Source of the DNA: Brachionus koreanus
Lineage: Eukaryota; Rotifera; Eurotatoria; Ploima; Brachionidae
Assembly (NCBI GenBank): GCA_016987375.1
Contig: PJRA01000506.1
Location: forward strand, 870,778 to 934,777
Direction of reading: 5' to 3'
DNA: 64,000 nt
Shown here: piece after piece, positions 36,901 to 47,235 of the stretch
Layout of the letters: each line of letters opens with the position of its first letter
Numbering within the stretch: position 1 is the stretch's first letter
Program-made: the position numbers and the translations under genes
Notes under the pieces: model-generated
What the model was told of the DNA's origin: nothing
The model's database searches: none
Seen by the model: only the letters and a program-made list of their open reading frames with translations

Positions 36901-38558
36901 TAAAAATTAATGAAATAAAATGAAATTTTCAAACATATAATTTAATTAAATAATAAAATATTTAATTAAAATTTTATTTAGAAAGCGGATATTGCTGTAG
37001 CAGGTTTGACTATTACATATCAGCGTGAACAAGCTATTGACTTTACAAAACCATTTCTAAATCTTGGAATCAGTATTTTATATAAGCGACAACAAAAAAT
37101 CAATCCCAACATATTTTCTTTTCTATCTCCGTTATCAATCGACATATGGCTTTATATAATAGCAGCATATTTGTGTAAAAAAAAAGCATTTGAAAAAAAA
37201 TTTTTTTTGATTGATTTTTACTTTAAGTTGTCAGTATATTGCTGTTTGTTTTATCAAGATTCTCTCCATACGAATGGAAAAATCCCTATCCATGCAAAAA
37301 AGAATCTGATGTTGTTGAAAATCAATTTACATTGACGAATAGTTTGTGGTTTACAATCGGTTCATTAATGAAACAAGGAAGTGATATAAATCCGAAATCT
37401 TTTTCAGCTCGAATCCTCACTGGAGTTTGGTGGTTTTTTGCTTTAATAATGATTTCTTCATATACTGCCAATCTAGCGGCTTTTTTAACCACTAAAAGAC
37501 TAAGCTCACCCATTGAAGACGTTGAGGGTCTTTCAAAACAGAGCGAGATCAAATACGGATGCTTAATAGATGGTTCAACCCAGCAGTTTTTTCGAGAGTC
37601 GAAAATTCATACTTATGAACGAATGTGGAATTTTATGAACAGTCAGCCAAATGTTTTTGTCTCATCTACTGAAGAGGGTATTGAGAGAGTAAAAAAGGGT
37701 GGTTTTGCTTATCTTCTGGAATCAACTACCAACGATTATTTGAGACAACGTGATTGTGAGTTGATGCAAGTAGGCGGACTGATTGATACAAAAGGATATG
37801 GAATCGGCACTCCACCTGGATCACCTTGGAGAGACCAAATTTCCAATGCTATTCTTCAGCTCCAGGAAAAAGGAGATTTACAAGAGCTATATACAAAATG
37901 GTGGGAAAAGGAGAGCAAGAATCCAAACGATAAATGTGAGAAAATTGATGACAAAAAAAAAGATTCAGCGAATGAATTAAGTATGGAAAATGTCGGAGGA
38001 GTTTTTGTTGTTTTATTTGTTGGTTTGATCCTATCTTTTATTGTCGCAATTTTGGAATTTTACTTCAAAACTAGGAACCATTCAAAGAATCATAGTTTAC
38101 CAGAAAAAATTATTAGCCGTCTTAAAGTTGCATGTTGTCACCATAAACATATAAGGCGATCTTCTTCTTTAAAAAATTTAGATTTAAATAATGAAATTAG
38201 ATTAGTGGCGCCTAGTGAAAATGGTAATTATTCAAGACAAATTATGAACATGAGAAAAAAAAGACCGGAAAATTTGTTTAATAAAAATACTTTATTAGTT
38301 GGAAAACTTTCCAACTCAATGGATTTTGATCAGCCAAATGTTTTTGAAAAAAATTTTCCAAAAAAGTCTAAAAGTTTATTTTTTCAAGATTTTAATAGTA
38401 TTTTGGCAAGTAATAAAAAGTATCATTATTCGTTCGTAAATAAACCTGCGTACAGACTCGAAAACCATAATTTGAAGAGAAAATTGAGTCCAGTTCACTT
38501 GAACGAAATAAATACTGAGGTTTTAAAATTTGGAGATAATAATTTTTCAGGTTTTTAG
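33942..38558 (+). CDS. Ionotropic glutamate receptor, kainate type, copy B
   Basis: Tandem paralogue of copy A. Exons 33942-34032, 34569-34721, 34770-35293, 35346-35546, 35609-35989, 36364-36570, 36982-37174 and 37228-38558 join in phase to 1026 residues. Signal peptide [21 protein letters not shown]; amino-terminal domain with [18 protein letters not shown]1 with [12 protein letters not shown]1; pore loop [19 protein letters not shown] with lysine (AAA, residue 632) at the Q/R site; M3 [11 protein letters not shown]2 with [12 protein letters not shown] and LESTTNDY; M4 [20 protein letters not shown]; long tail with CCHHK. The last exon spans what is split over four exons in A. Agonist contacts (Arg, Thr, Glu) are kept, so glutamate gating is likely, while permeation should differ. 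AATAAA at 38578-38583 may be the poly(A) signal. Confidence 0.95.
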
Positions 38559-39333
38559 TTTCATTTTAAATTTTTTAAATAAATTTTTATTAAAAAAAAA
38601 ACAATTTTTTTTTATTTAATTTAAAAAATCTAAAAGTTAAATAATTTAAACTTATAAAACACCTGAATGCTCATTGATCTAATTTTATCATTTTTTGATC
38701 CTTTTTTACTTGGAAATTTTAGATTCAAAATTAGAATTAATTTTTCATGAAATTTGAATTATTAAGTTATCACAGAAAATTAAATTAATTTGCATATGAA
38801 GTTTCAGAAAATGAAATAATAGAAGATTTTCACTATGATTTAAATGTAAAAATGGTGAGTTTAAGTTAAGCCTCATGGTTTTGTGAATAAGTTGGACATA
38901 GATGTAAATAGTGTTTAGGTGACTTAAGTTAAATTCAAATTTCAAAATTGAATATAAATATGTGAATATGTAAATAAACTTTTTGTTTTTTATTTTTATT
39001 ATGAAAGCAAACCTAAGATTGCGCTTGTGGTTGCTACATCACACTCTTGTTGCATCAGGATTTTTGTCTTTTTACTCATTCTAATAAGACAAAGTAAATA
39101 CAGTTAAATCATTAGAATTTTTTTAATTATTCCACAAGCGTTTAAAGTCTGGAAAAAGTTTATTTTATTTTAAAAGAAAAATCTTAAATTAAACTTTCAT
39201 TGTTGTACACATTAATATTTTACTCAATATTCTTTTCATGTTTTAAGGAACCAAATTTGATAAATATTAAATAAGTTCATAAAATCTGAAATTTATTAAA
39301 AGAAAAATAACTAAAATATTAGTTTATTTTAAT
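38559..39333. other. Convergent spacer between receptor B and CHP copy 1
   Basis: Contains the 3' UTRs of two converging genes. No further gene seen. Confidence 0.6.
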
Positions 39334-39900
39334 CTAAGACAAAAATTTCATACTCATTTTTTCATCAATATCAATCTTTTTTAAACAATCACAAAATTTT
39401 TCGAATGAAATTCCTTCATTCACTGGCAAGCCCAGCTCAATTATTGTTCTATCTGCAATAGCGTTTAATTGATCATCTGGCAAATTATCTCCAACAATCA
39501 TTTGTAATATTGATAATAATTCAATTTGGCTAATGGAATTATCTTTATCGCGATCGTACATGTCAAAAATAAACCTAAGCTTATTTTCTAGCGAATTTGG
39601 ACCATTCGAATTATGTGATTTACGACGAAAAATTGCCAAAACATTTACAAATTGCCTAAAGTTTAACTGGCCATTTTCACCATAATCACTAACTAATACA
39701 TCGATAATTCGATCTCGAACAGGATTATACAATTCTGGAATTGACGATAAATCTTCTCTTCGTAAATATCCTAAATTATCTTTATCCAAACTATTGAATC
39801 TGCTAAACAAACGTTTTATCTGACTGTGCGAAAATCCGGTTTCTTTACAAATATTTTCTATTTCAGTTGAATCTATGGTTATACTATGAGAAGAACCCAT
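39334..39900 (-). CDS. Calcineurin-B homologous protein (CHP), paralogue with degenerate EF4
   Basis: Single-exon 188-residue EF-hand protein of the CHP1/CHP2 group, which binds Na+/H+ exchangers and other partners. Family marks: MGSS start (myristoylation), CKETGFSHSQIKRLFSRF, IPELYNPVRDRIID, and the KIDIDEKMSMKFLS ending (human CHP1 VDVEQKMSIRFLH). EF3 (DRDKDNSISQIEL) can bind Ca2+. EF4 has decayed to GLPVNEGISFEKF, losing position-1 and later acidic ligands, unlike the neighbour at 41988 (DENGDLVITFEEF). The reading frame extends 13 codons upstream to another ATG (39939), but the MGSS start is preferred because family members begin there. Confidence 0.92.
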   Translation of the reverse strand: MGSSHSITIDSTEIENICKETGFSHSQIKRLFSRFNSLDKDNLGYLRREDLSSIPELYNPVRDRIIDVLVSDYGENGQLNFRQFVNVLAIFRRKSHNSNGPNSLENKLRFIFDMYDRDKDNSISQIELLSILQMIVGDNLPDDQLNAIADRTIIELGLPVNEGISFEKFCDCLKKIDIDEKMSMKFLS

Positions 39901-41987
39901 CTTTCTAAATAAAGGTCTTTTTTTAAATTTTTTTCGCATACATCTTATAATGCTTCTGAAAATTATTTTTTTTTAAATATATTTAAAAATTTTTCTTTAA
40001 ATTCAAAATTTATTATTAAACTACGGCTTTTAGTGTTTCATGCGGATCTAAACGCGTGATTATGCTATTAGTGCATGCGCTATTATTTAACACCCTTAAA
40101 GCATGTGTGAGATGTAATTTGGTGCATGATCCAAAGGCGTTTTTTAACTTGTATTGTAGCATAATCGAACGAGGTAATACTTGAATTAAAAAAAAGTAAA
40201 TTTTTTTCAAAAGAAAATTTGAAAAAAGAAAATAAGCAGGTATTTTCTTAGATTCTTACCTAAAATATCTGATCAAAAAATATCACAACTTTAAAGAAAA
40301 TTAGTATTATTCTTTTTTTTTTCTTTTGGAACTTAAATATACCTAAATTTAATCTTTTTTTTCTTTTTTCTTTTTTTTTTGCCAAAAATGTCTTAATGTA
40401 CATGCTGATAATATATAATTAAAATCATGAATTTGAACAAAATATATATATATTTGTGGAATAATCCGGAATAGAAAGAAAAAAGAAAAGAAAATTTTTA
40501 ATTAGTTAAAATATAAATACCAAATTAAGAAATTTAAATGAAATTATTCGATTCATTTGGTTGATAATAACTATACAATACAATTAAGAAGAAATTTTCT
40601 TATTAAGAAATATTAATTTATTGGGAGTAAAAAAATCAAAAAGAAAAATTTGAATTTGAATTAAAATTTGAAATTAACTTTAATTTTTTTCCATCTTTTA
40701 ATCTATCGTAAATATTTGTATTAAAATGCCGGACAAACTGCTTTGTTGATGCTTTTTTTTGAAGCATCGATTTTTGTGAGGTGTTAACAGACAAATATTT
40801 ACGGTGTTTTTAAATTTAGTTCTAATACCATAAATTTACTAATTAGAAAATTTTTTATTACAATCAAATATGCTGTTTATAATAAAAAACAAAATTAAAA
40901 ATACATTTTCATAAAAGACTACACTGTAGAATTATGCCTAGTAACTTTTTTAATTCAAAATAATTTTTTTAAATTTTGAAAATATTAGATTATTTATACA
41001 ATGTTGAACTTAAACTAAAATTGAATCGACAAATCTAGAATTTTTATTTAAAATGGAGTTAAATGAAATTAAAATCTTAGTTATTTAATAGACAACAAAA
41101 TCACGAAAGACAAGAAACTGGTTAAGAGAAAACTTATATAAAATCGAGAATGCTTGAATTTTAATTGCCTGTAATAAATGATATCTTAGTAAAATAGTTT
41201 TAAAAACCGCGTATGATAACCATTTTTATGATAAATAAAGTTTGCTTTAAGCATAGTTTGCTAAATGCATTGACCTAAAACGAGCTTTTTTCTTTGCTTA
41301 CTTAACTTAGATTCGACAAATTATGATTTCTAGCTAAATTCAATATTCTAGTCTTGAGGTTTGTTAAACTCAAATAAAGCATATAGCTAAATAGCTAGAA
41401 ATTAAGCATAATTTGTTTACCAAGGCAAACACTTAGAAAATTTAATGTTTTACTTTACCAAAAATTAAGCATGTTCGTTTTCCTACTGAGAGAAACAAAA
41501 GCCTAAGAAAAAAAAACAAATTTGTTATTTGCACTCATGTCTTAATTATGCTTTTTTAATAATTTTTTTCAATCATTAAAAATGAGCTTGATAAAAAAAG
41601 TTTGAAAAAAATTATTAAAAGGGATTAGCTAGAACTGGTTCGAAAGAATAATTTTATTTTAACCTTTAATTTTGTTTAAGCTATAACAAAAAGTTAGAAT
41701 TAATCGGTAATAATAATATTTTAATGACTAATTTCAAAATTTCTGCATTAAAATTAAAAAATTTTTATAAAACTGTTTTTATTTTTTTTATTAGATTTAA
41801 TAATAAGTAATTTATTCATAGCCTAATGTTTCTTAAATGATTTTATTTATTGATTAAAAAAATTTAATAAAATCAAATTGAATCAAAAAATAATTTATTT
41901 AAAAACAAATTTAATTAATGACTAGCTGTAACCATAAAATGATTTTTCTATTAGCACTTGGAAAAATATCGCTTTTAATAAGATTAT
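39901..41987. other. Spacer between CHP paralogues
   Basis: Holds the 5' region of CHP copy 1. A more G+C-rich patch at 40020-40160 (with gtgcatgcgc) is unexplained and could be promoter or old repeat. A short TA run occurs near 40441-40453 and a small hairpin (gatgctt...gaagcatc) near 40750. No gene recognised. Confidence 0.5.
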
Positions 41988-42545
41988 TTATGTCAAAAAT
42001 TTCATGCTCATTTTTTCGTCAACATCAATTTTTTTCAATGTTTCGCAGAATTCCTCAAATGTAATAACTAGATCACCATTTTCATCAAGTTCAGTGATTG
42101 TTCTTTCAGCAATGGCGTTCATTTGTTCTTCTGGAATATTTGAACCCACAAGCATTTTCAAAATACCCAACAGTTCACCCTTATTTATTTTATTGTCTTT
42201 GTCTCGGTCATAAATACCAAACAAAAATTTGAGCTTATTGTCTTTACTAGAATCATTCTTTTCTCGTCTAAAAGTAGAAAAAACTTTGGCAAATTGTCTA
42301 AAATTTAACTTTCCATCTTTTCCGTGATCGTCTATTAAAACTTCAATTATTCGATCACATAATGGGTTTACATGCAATTCTGGGATTCGTAGAAGATCCT
42401 GTCTACTCAAATATCCAGCATTATCTTTGTCCAATGTCGTAAAACGATTGTACAAACGTTTTATTTGATTTGGAGAAAATCCCGTTTCGTTTGCGATGGT
42501 ATTTATTTCTTCTTTTTGAAGCAGAATAGAAGAATTTGATCCCAT
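41988..42545 (-). CDS. CHP1: Calcineurin-B homologous protein (CHP1-like)
   Basis: Single-exon 185-residue protein starting MGSNSS (myristoylation consensus) with ANETGFSPNQIKRLYNRF, IPELHVNPLCDRIIEV and ending KKIDVDEKMSMKFLT, all close to human CHP1. EF3 DRDKDNKINKGEL and EF4 DENGDLVITFEEF look Ca2+-competent, while EF1 and EF2 are degenerate as is normal for CHP. This is the more conserved of the two tandem intronless copies and probably does the ancestral job of supporting Na+/H+ exchanger maturation; that function is inferred from the family. Confidence 0.94.
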   Translation of the reverse strand: MGSNSSILLQKEEINTIANETGFSPNQIKRLYNRFTTLDKDNAGYLSRQDLLRIPELHVNPLCDRIIEVLIDDHGKDGKLNFRQFAKVFSTFRREKNDSSKDNKLKFLFGIYDRDKDNKINKGELLGILKMLVGSNIPEEQMNAIAERTITELDENGDLVITFEEFCETLKKIDVDEKMSMKFLT

Positions 42546-43366
42546 TCTTAACCTATAAAGTTAAATTAATTAAATATTTAATGATTTAAAATAAAAAGAT
42601 CGTAAAATATCTATTTTCTAAATGTTTGCTTGATTAAATAATTTATTTAGTGATTTAAACATTGCAAATTTATTTTAATTTTATTGTTATTCTAGATTTT
42701 TAATTTATGGATAAATTTTAATAATTTATTTGATATTCTTTATTTGTTCAAGTTGAATTTAAAAAAAAAAACTTGGCATATAAAAAGAAACATTATCAAA
42801 AAATCAAAACTATAGAAATATCACTAAACGAATGAAATTATTTTATGATGTTCTTGTTTTTGTAATGTGATTCTATTTTAGATAAAGTGGTCTTATAAAT
42901 CTAATATTTTGATTGATTTATTTTTTATGTTAAAATTTGTAAAATTCATACATTGTCAAAAACATTTGCATGTAAAAATGACTATTTTCTTTTTTGTCAG
43001 TGATAAACGGTTTGAAAAACTCTTTTCACTAACCAAGTGTTTATGATCCTGTGTTATTATCATCTTTCAATTCATTTTTACGACAAAATCTCTTTTAAAT
43101 CTCAATTTTATTTTAGAGAATAAAATCTCTAAAATTTATTTAATTATAATTTGTTTGTTTTAAATGATTATGGAAGTTGTAAATATTAATGAATTAAAAT
43201 GATTCTTCTATTGTATAGACTACTGATATACTAGCTATTTTTTTTTAAAATCCAATTATTTATCCACACTTTAATTATAAAGAAAAGCATTATGAATTTA
43301 ATGTAAGCTTTAAGAAAACGAATTTGTCTTATTTGTGAATCATTGAATAAATTTATTCTTTTATTC
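42546..43366. other. 5' flank of CHP1-like gene
   Basis: A+T-rich, no gene seen. Must include the CHP1-like promoter. Confidence 0.6.
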
Positions 43367-43540
43367 TAGTAGTAGTAGCAGTAGTAGTATATACTGCGAC
43401 CCTATCGGGTTAAGCTTCTTCGAAGCTATGGCAGTAAATTAGACTGTTTCTTCAGCCATTTGTCTATGTTAATTTTGAAGTTATTAACTGATACAGAATT
43501 GATGACGTACTGAGGGAGACCATTCCAAACATTAACTTTT

Positions 43541-43813
43541 CGGGGTTTTGTGAAATTTAGTACAATTGAACAGAACAAAATGTTAAAAATTCTTATAACT
43601 TCTCTCTCAAAAGTCAAAAGCAAGTTCTGTAAATGCAACATGGTGCAACNNNNNNNNNNNNNNNNNNNNNNNNNNNNNNNNNGGTGCAACTAAGTATGTT
43701 GCAGTTTATTGCACTTACAGAACTAATTATAAGCCTTCAGAAAAAAAGTTATTAGATATTTTAGCATTTTTTTTTGTTCTAATTGTTTAATTTGCATTAA
43801 ATTTCACAAAACC
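43541..43813. mobile_element. Palindromic element nested in the LINE
   Basis: 43544-43552 (ggttttgtg) and 43805-43813 (cacaaaacc) are the ends of two ~100-nt arms that are diverged reverse complements of each other; shared landmarks are gtgaaattta, agaacaaaa, atcttataac/atctaataac and agttctgtaa-tgcaa. Flanking actttt at 43535-43540 and 43814-43819 is a plausible target-site duplication. Removing the element restores the LINE frame from TDQK to VNVWNGLP. No coding capacity. Confidence 0.8.
43650..43682. other. Assembly gap (33 N)
   Basis: A run of N bases flanked on both sides by ggtgcaac, at the centre of the palindromic element. True gap length is unknown. Confidence 1.
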
Positions 43814-44612
43814 ACTTTTTGGTCTGTTAAGAAATTATATCGTTGCATACAATTTTTCGCATCTTCTCTAACGATACACGTGTTATGTCCTTTTAAGTTG
43901 TAAGAGTGATTTCTAGAAAAATTAATACCATTTTCAAAATTGATAGTTTCATATCTGTTGATAATTTTAAACAGTTGGATTAAGTCACCTCTCATCCGCC
44001 TTATTTAAGATTAGTAAGGTTGAACATTTCCAGTCTTTTCGAGTAGTCATATTTCCGAAGTGAAGGGATTATTCTTCTCGCTCTTCTTTGGATCTTCTCG
44101 ATTTCAGAAATGTCTTTTTCAAGGAACGGAAACCATCAACTAATGGCAAACTCTAAATGAGGTCTAACCAATGCTGCATAGAGCATTCTCAATGTATCAA
44201 TATTCAACTTCTTGAAACTCTTAGCGATCATACCCAAAATACGGTTTCCACGACTAGTACAATATTTTACTTGGTTAATCCACTTTAAGTCACTTTCAAT
44301 ATAAACACCCAGATCTTTTTCAAGATTTGTTTTAGATAAATTCTTCGTTCCGTATCTACTAAATATTGTATAATTAAACAAAGGATTTTTTGAGCCAACA
44401 TGCATTACACCGCATTTTTCAATATTTAAATCCAACAACAAATTAAGTGACCAGCTTGAAATAAAGTCAATATCTTTTTGAAGCACAAGATAGTCTTGTA
44501 AACTCTTAAATATAGAAAAAAATTTTGTAACATCGGCATATTTTTCACATTTATTAACACACCAATCGAAAGGTCATTTGTGAATATTAAAAATAAAAGT
44601 GGTCCCAATAAA

Positions 44613-45637
44613 ATTTAAAAATAGTTTTAAGTAACAAACTCATTGTAGATTTGTAGATTATTTTTGGATAAATATAGGAAAAAAATTTGATTTTTTTTTC
44701 AATTTCTAATAGAGAAAGTAATATAAAGTGGAATGAAAACATAATACTTAATAAAAGGTTAAAGATTTAAAAAAACTAAGATGTTCATTATTATTTTAGT
44801 TTAATTTATTGAATAAATATAAATAGTAGATTACAGTACAGTTGTGCTCATTAATTTTCTGTTTCTAGTCTCTTCTTCTTTGTCTTATTTCGTCCCATGC
44901 AATATATGGTTATTTTAAGCGTACCAAACATGGCCTGGGAAGTGATAGTGCAAAGCTTTTATAACAATAATAATAAATAAAAAAGCTATAATGTGGTTAT
45001 TTTCGTTCGGATTTGCAACAGTCTGTTTGAATCGAAGCACACACATAAGTAAGATAGGGAAAATTTCCAAAATTAATAATAAATTTTTTGGCGCTAAAAA
45101 AAATATATTATGACGTTCACGATATTTCAATTTACTGTTTAAAACTTATTAATAAATTTATTTAACTTTGATCAAAGATTTTTTTCATTCCTGTTATATT
45201 TTAATTTTAAAAATTAAACTGTATTGCCTTTTAATGCATTAAATTTCTAGTTTAACCGAATCATTTTAAATTGGATATTAAAAAAATTAAATAATTTTGA
45301 CCAAATTAAATTCTAAAAAAAAAACTTTAATCTTAGCATTTTTAAAAAATTCCTTACTTTTTTTAAAAATAGGAAAACAATTTACTAAAATTGATTATAA
45401 CTTAGCTTTACATGACGCAAAAATTTACAACTGTGTATTATTTTTTTTCTTTAAAGCTATTCATTTGATTTTTAATCAAGAATGTTTTCATTTTATTTTA
45501 AAACTAATTTTAAAATTATAAAAAATTAATTTATATTATATTAAAGAAATATTTAAATAAAAAGTTTCAACAAATCTAAGTCTAAAATAAAATAATTTCT
45601 TTTTAGTTAAAAAAAATTTTCACAACACCAAAGCGAT
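44613..45637. other. Intergenic, possible old repeat
   Basis: A G+C-richer block at about 44840-45090 with an AAT run (aataataataaataaa) looks repeat-derived, but no protein block is readable. The rest is A+T-rich and should hold the 3' UTR of the TPST-like gene. Confidence 0.5.
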
Positions 45638-46624
45638 TTAAAATTTAAATGTTAAATTATTATAAATTGAATAGAAAGGTAATTTCTCTGAACAGTCATA
45701 GCCTAGTTGTCGCATATTTGGCACAATATCCGCTATTCTGTCCCACAAGCTACTTGACATTCTTCTTTGCCACTTGAATAAGTGTCGCTTATTAATTTCC
45801 ATCGGTTTTTTACTCAAGTTTGTCAAATTTTTAAAAATTTTTCTTTTAGTTCCTTTAAAGTTTAGATATTTCATAACTTCGGTTATAGTTTGGTTTGTAC
45901 TCAAAACTAATTTTTCATAGAAAACAATTTTGCATGCATCTTTTCCGAGGAGCCTACAATCTTTAATATAATCATCCATTATTTTATTCCAGCTTGAGAG
46001 GCCTTCTTCAAAATTATTCAGAAAAGTAGTGCGAGAAAAGTGAGCTCCTCTTTTAAGCAATGAGTCCACGGTGCTTCGAGGATCTCGCACCATTAAAATA
46101 AATTTTACATTTTTGAACAGTTTTTTGATATATTTTGAATACAAAAAAATATCAGGATCTTTGTTGCATATGAAATTAGCAATTTTATCATGTTTTAGAA
46201 GAATTTCTAAAATAAAAGCTGAAACTGAATCATCAATAAGATCTTTAGACATACCAGCATACTGTAGTCTCTCCCTTTCAATTTTTGAATGAACCCATTC
46301 TTGGCGTCGGTATATTAAATCAGATATTATTTCTGTTTCTCTACCACATCTTATCATATGATTTTGATTAAGAAGCAATCGCATTAATTCTAAACCAGAA
46401 GCTGGGAGTCCGGTAACAAAGATTAATGGAAGCTTACTATTATATGAGTAAACTCGTTTAATTCTAGGTGCTCTTATTTGATTATTTTCTAATTGAAAAT
46501 TTGGATCAGCAATGATGTATGGTGGTTTCGGACAACTTGAATAATTTTTCATCACATAAATCAGCTTGATAAAAACTAAACTGCTTAGGATCCATAGGAC
46601 CGTCTTCGTCAAAATCTTCAGCAT
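45638..46624 (-). CDS. Protein-tyrosine sulfotransferase-like protein (TPST family) with altered PAPS loop
   Basis: Single-exon 328-residue type II Golgi-type protein: short cytoplasmic end, signal anchor (about 8-25, VLWILSSLVFIKLIYVM), then a lumenal sulfotransferase domain. Family blocks align with human TPST: LPLIFVTGLPASGLELMRLL (65-84), CGRETEII (93-100), FICNKDP (151-157), ILMVRDPRSTVDSLL (176-190, the 3'-phosphate site), VFYEKLVL, and a C-terminal QLGYD. The 5'-phosphosulfate loop PRSGTT reads PASGLE, so its Arg and both Thr are replaced, and the two substrate arginines after the catalytic Glu are acidic (E98, D102). The catalytic Glu96 and Lys155 remain. It may be a paralogue with a changed substrate or no activity. 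A bona fide TPST elsewhere in the genome would be expected. Confidence 0.85.
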   Translation of the reverse strand: MLKILTKTVLWILSSLVFIKLIYVMKNYSSCPKPPYIIADPNFQLENNQIRAPRIKRVYSYNSKLPLIFVTGLPASGLELMRLLLNQNHMIRCGRETEIISDLIYRRQEWVHSKIERERLQYAGMSKDLIDDSVSAFILEILLKHDKIANFICNKDPDIFLYSKYIKKLFKNVKFILMVRDPRSTVDSLLKRGAHFSRTTFLNNFEEGLSSWNKIMDDYIKDCRLLGKDACKIVFYEKLVLSTNQTITEVMKYLNFKGTKRKIFKNLTNLSKKPMEINKRHLFKWQRRMSSSLWDRIADIVPNMRQLGYDCSEKLPFYSIYNNLTFKF

Positions 46625-47235
46625 AATTTTTAAAAGATTTCAGGTTTAACTATCAGAATTTATCATCTAATAAAAGATATTATTCTTGATTTAAAATGAT
46701 TACAGTTGATTATATTTGTTTACAAAAAAAATTTTCTATTTAATCATTTTATGTAAATTGAAGAAAATTTCAGAAGCTTTTGCTAATTGAGAAAAAGGAA
46801 TTTTTGAAAAGCCTGCATTGAGATTATGTTTTAAAATATTTTTATTTTAAAATAATTTATTGATATTTTAAAATTTAATCACAGTGAAAATAATATTTTC
46901 TATTGATTTAGATGATCATTTTTCTTCAACCCTGTAGAATTTGTTTTTCGTCTTAGAAAATTCAATAATTAAAATAATATGATAATCATTTCTTAGAGGA
47001 AAATTAAAATATTTTTTTTCACCAACATTGTGCATTTTTAAAAAAAAATTTTTTTAGACTAATTAGAATTTAGCCAATATTAAATTTTTTATGGGCTTAT
47101 GTCATTACCATTTTTATTTTTTAATAAGCTTTGTGAAGATAAAAATTTTATTTTTCAAGTTAAAAACAAAAATCATATGAACTTTTAACAAAACCAATCA
47201 CTCATTCAAAATGAAAAATGAAAAATGTAATAATC
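46625..47235. other. Short spacer between TPST-like and galactosyltransferase genes
   Basis: About 0.6 kb of A+T-rich DNA combining the TPST-like promoter and the downstream gene's 3' UTR. Confidence 0.55.

Larger units (their letters stand above)
43367..44612 (-). mobile_element. 5'-truncated CR1/Jockey-type LINE, interrupted by a nested element
   Basis: The minus strand encodes the last part of a non-LTR reverse transcriptase: GPLLFLIFTNDL (44610), the stretch leading to LQKDIDFISSWSLNLLLDLN, EKCGVMHVGSKNP, EKDLGVYIESDLKW, NRILGMIAKSFKKLNID, LYAALVRPHLEFA, RGDLIQLFKIINRY and NVWNGLPQYVINSVSVNNFK. It begins abruptly inside the GPLLF box (5' truncation typical of LINE insertion), contains stops and frameshifts, and ends in a trinucleotide tail (TAG/CTA repeats, 43367-43389). 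The coding sequence is split at 43541-43813 by a palindromic insertion. Confidence 0.9.

Noticed and set aside
39901..39939. Upstream in-frame ATG extending the divergent CHP protein by 13 residues
   Set aside because: It would bury the MGSS myristoylation start shared with the neighbouring copy and the family.
44915..45130. 71-residue minus-strand hydrophobic frame as a small membrane protein
   Set aside because: Lies in a repeat-like block with an AAT run; no conserved feature.
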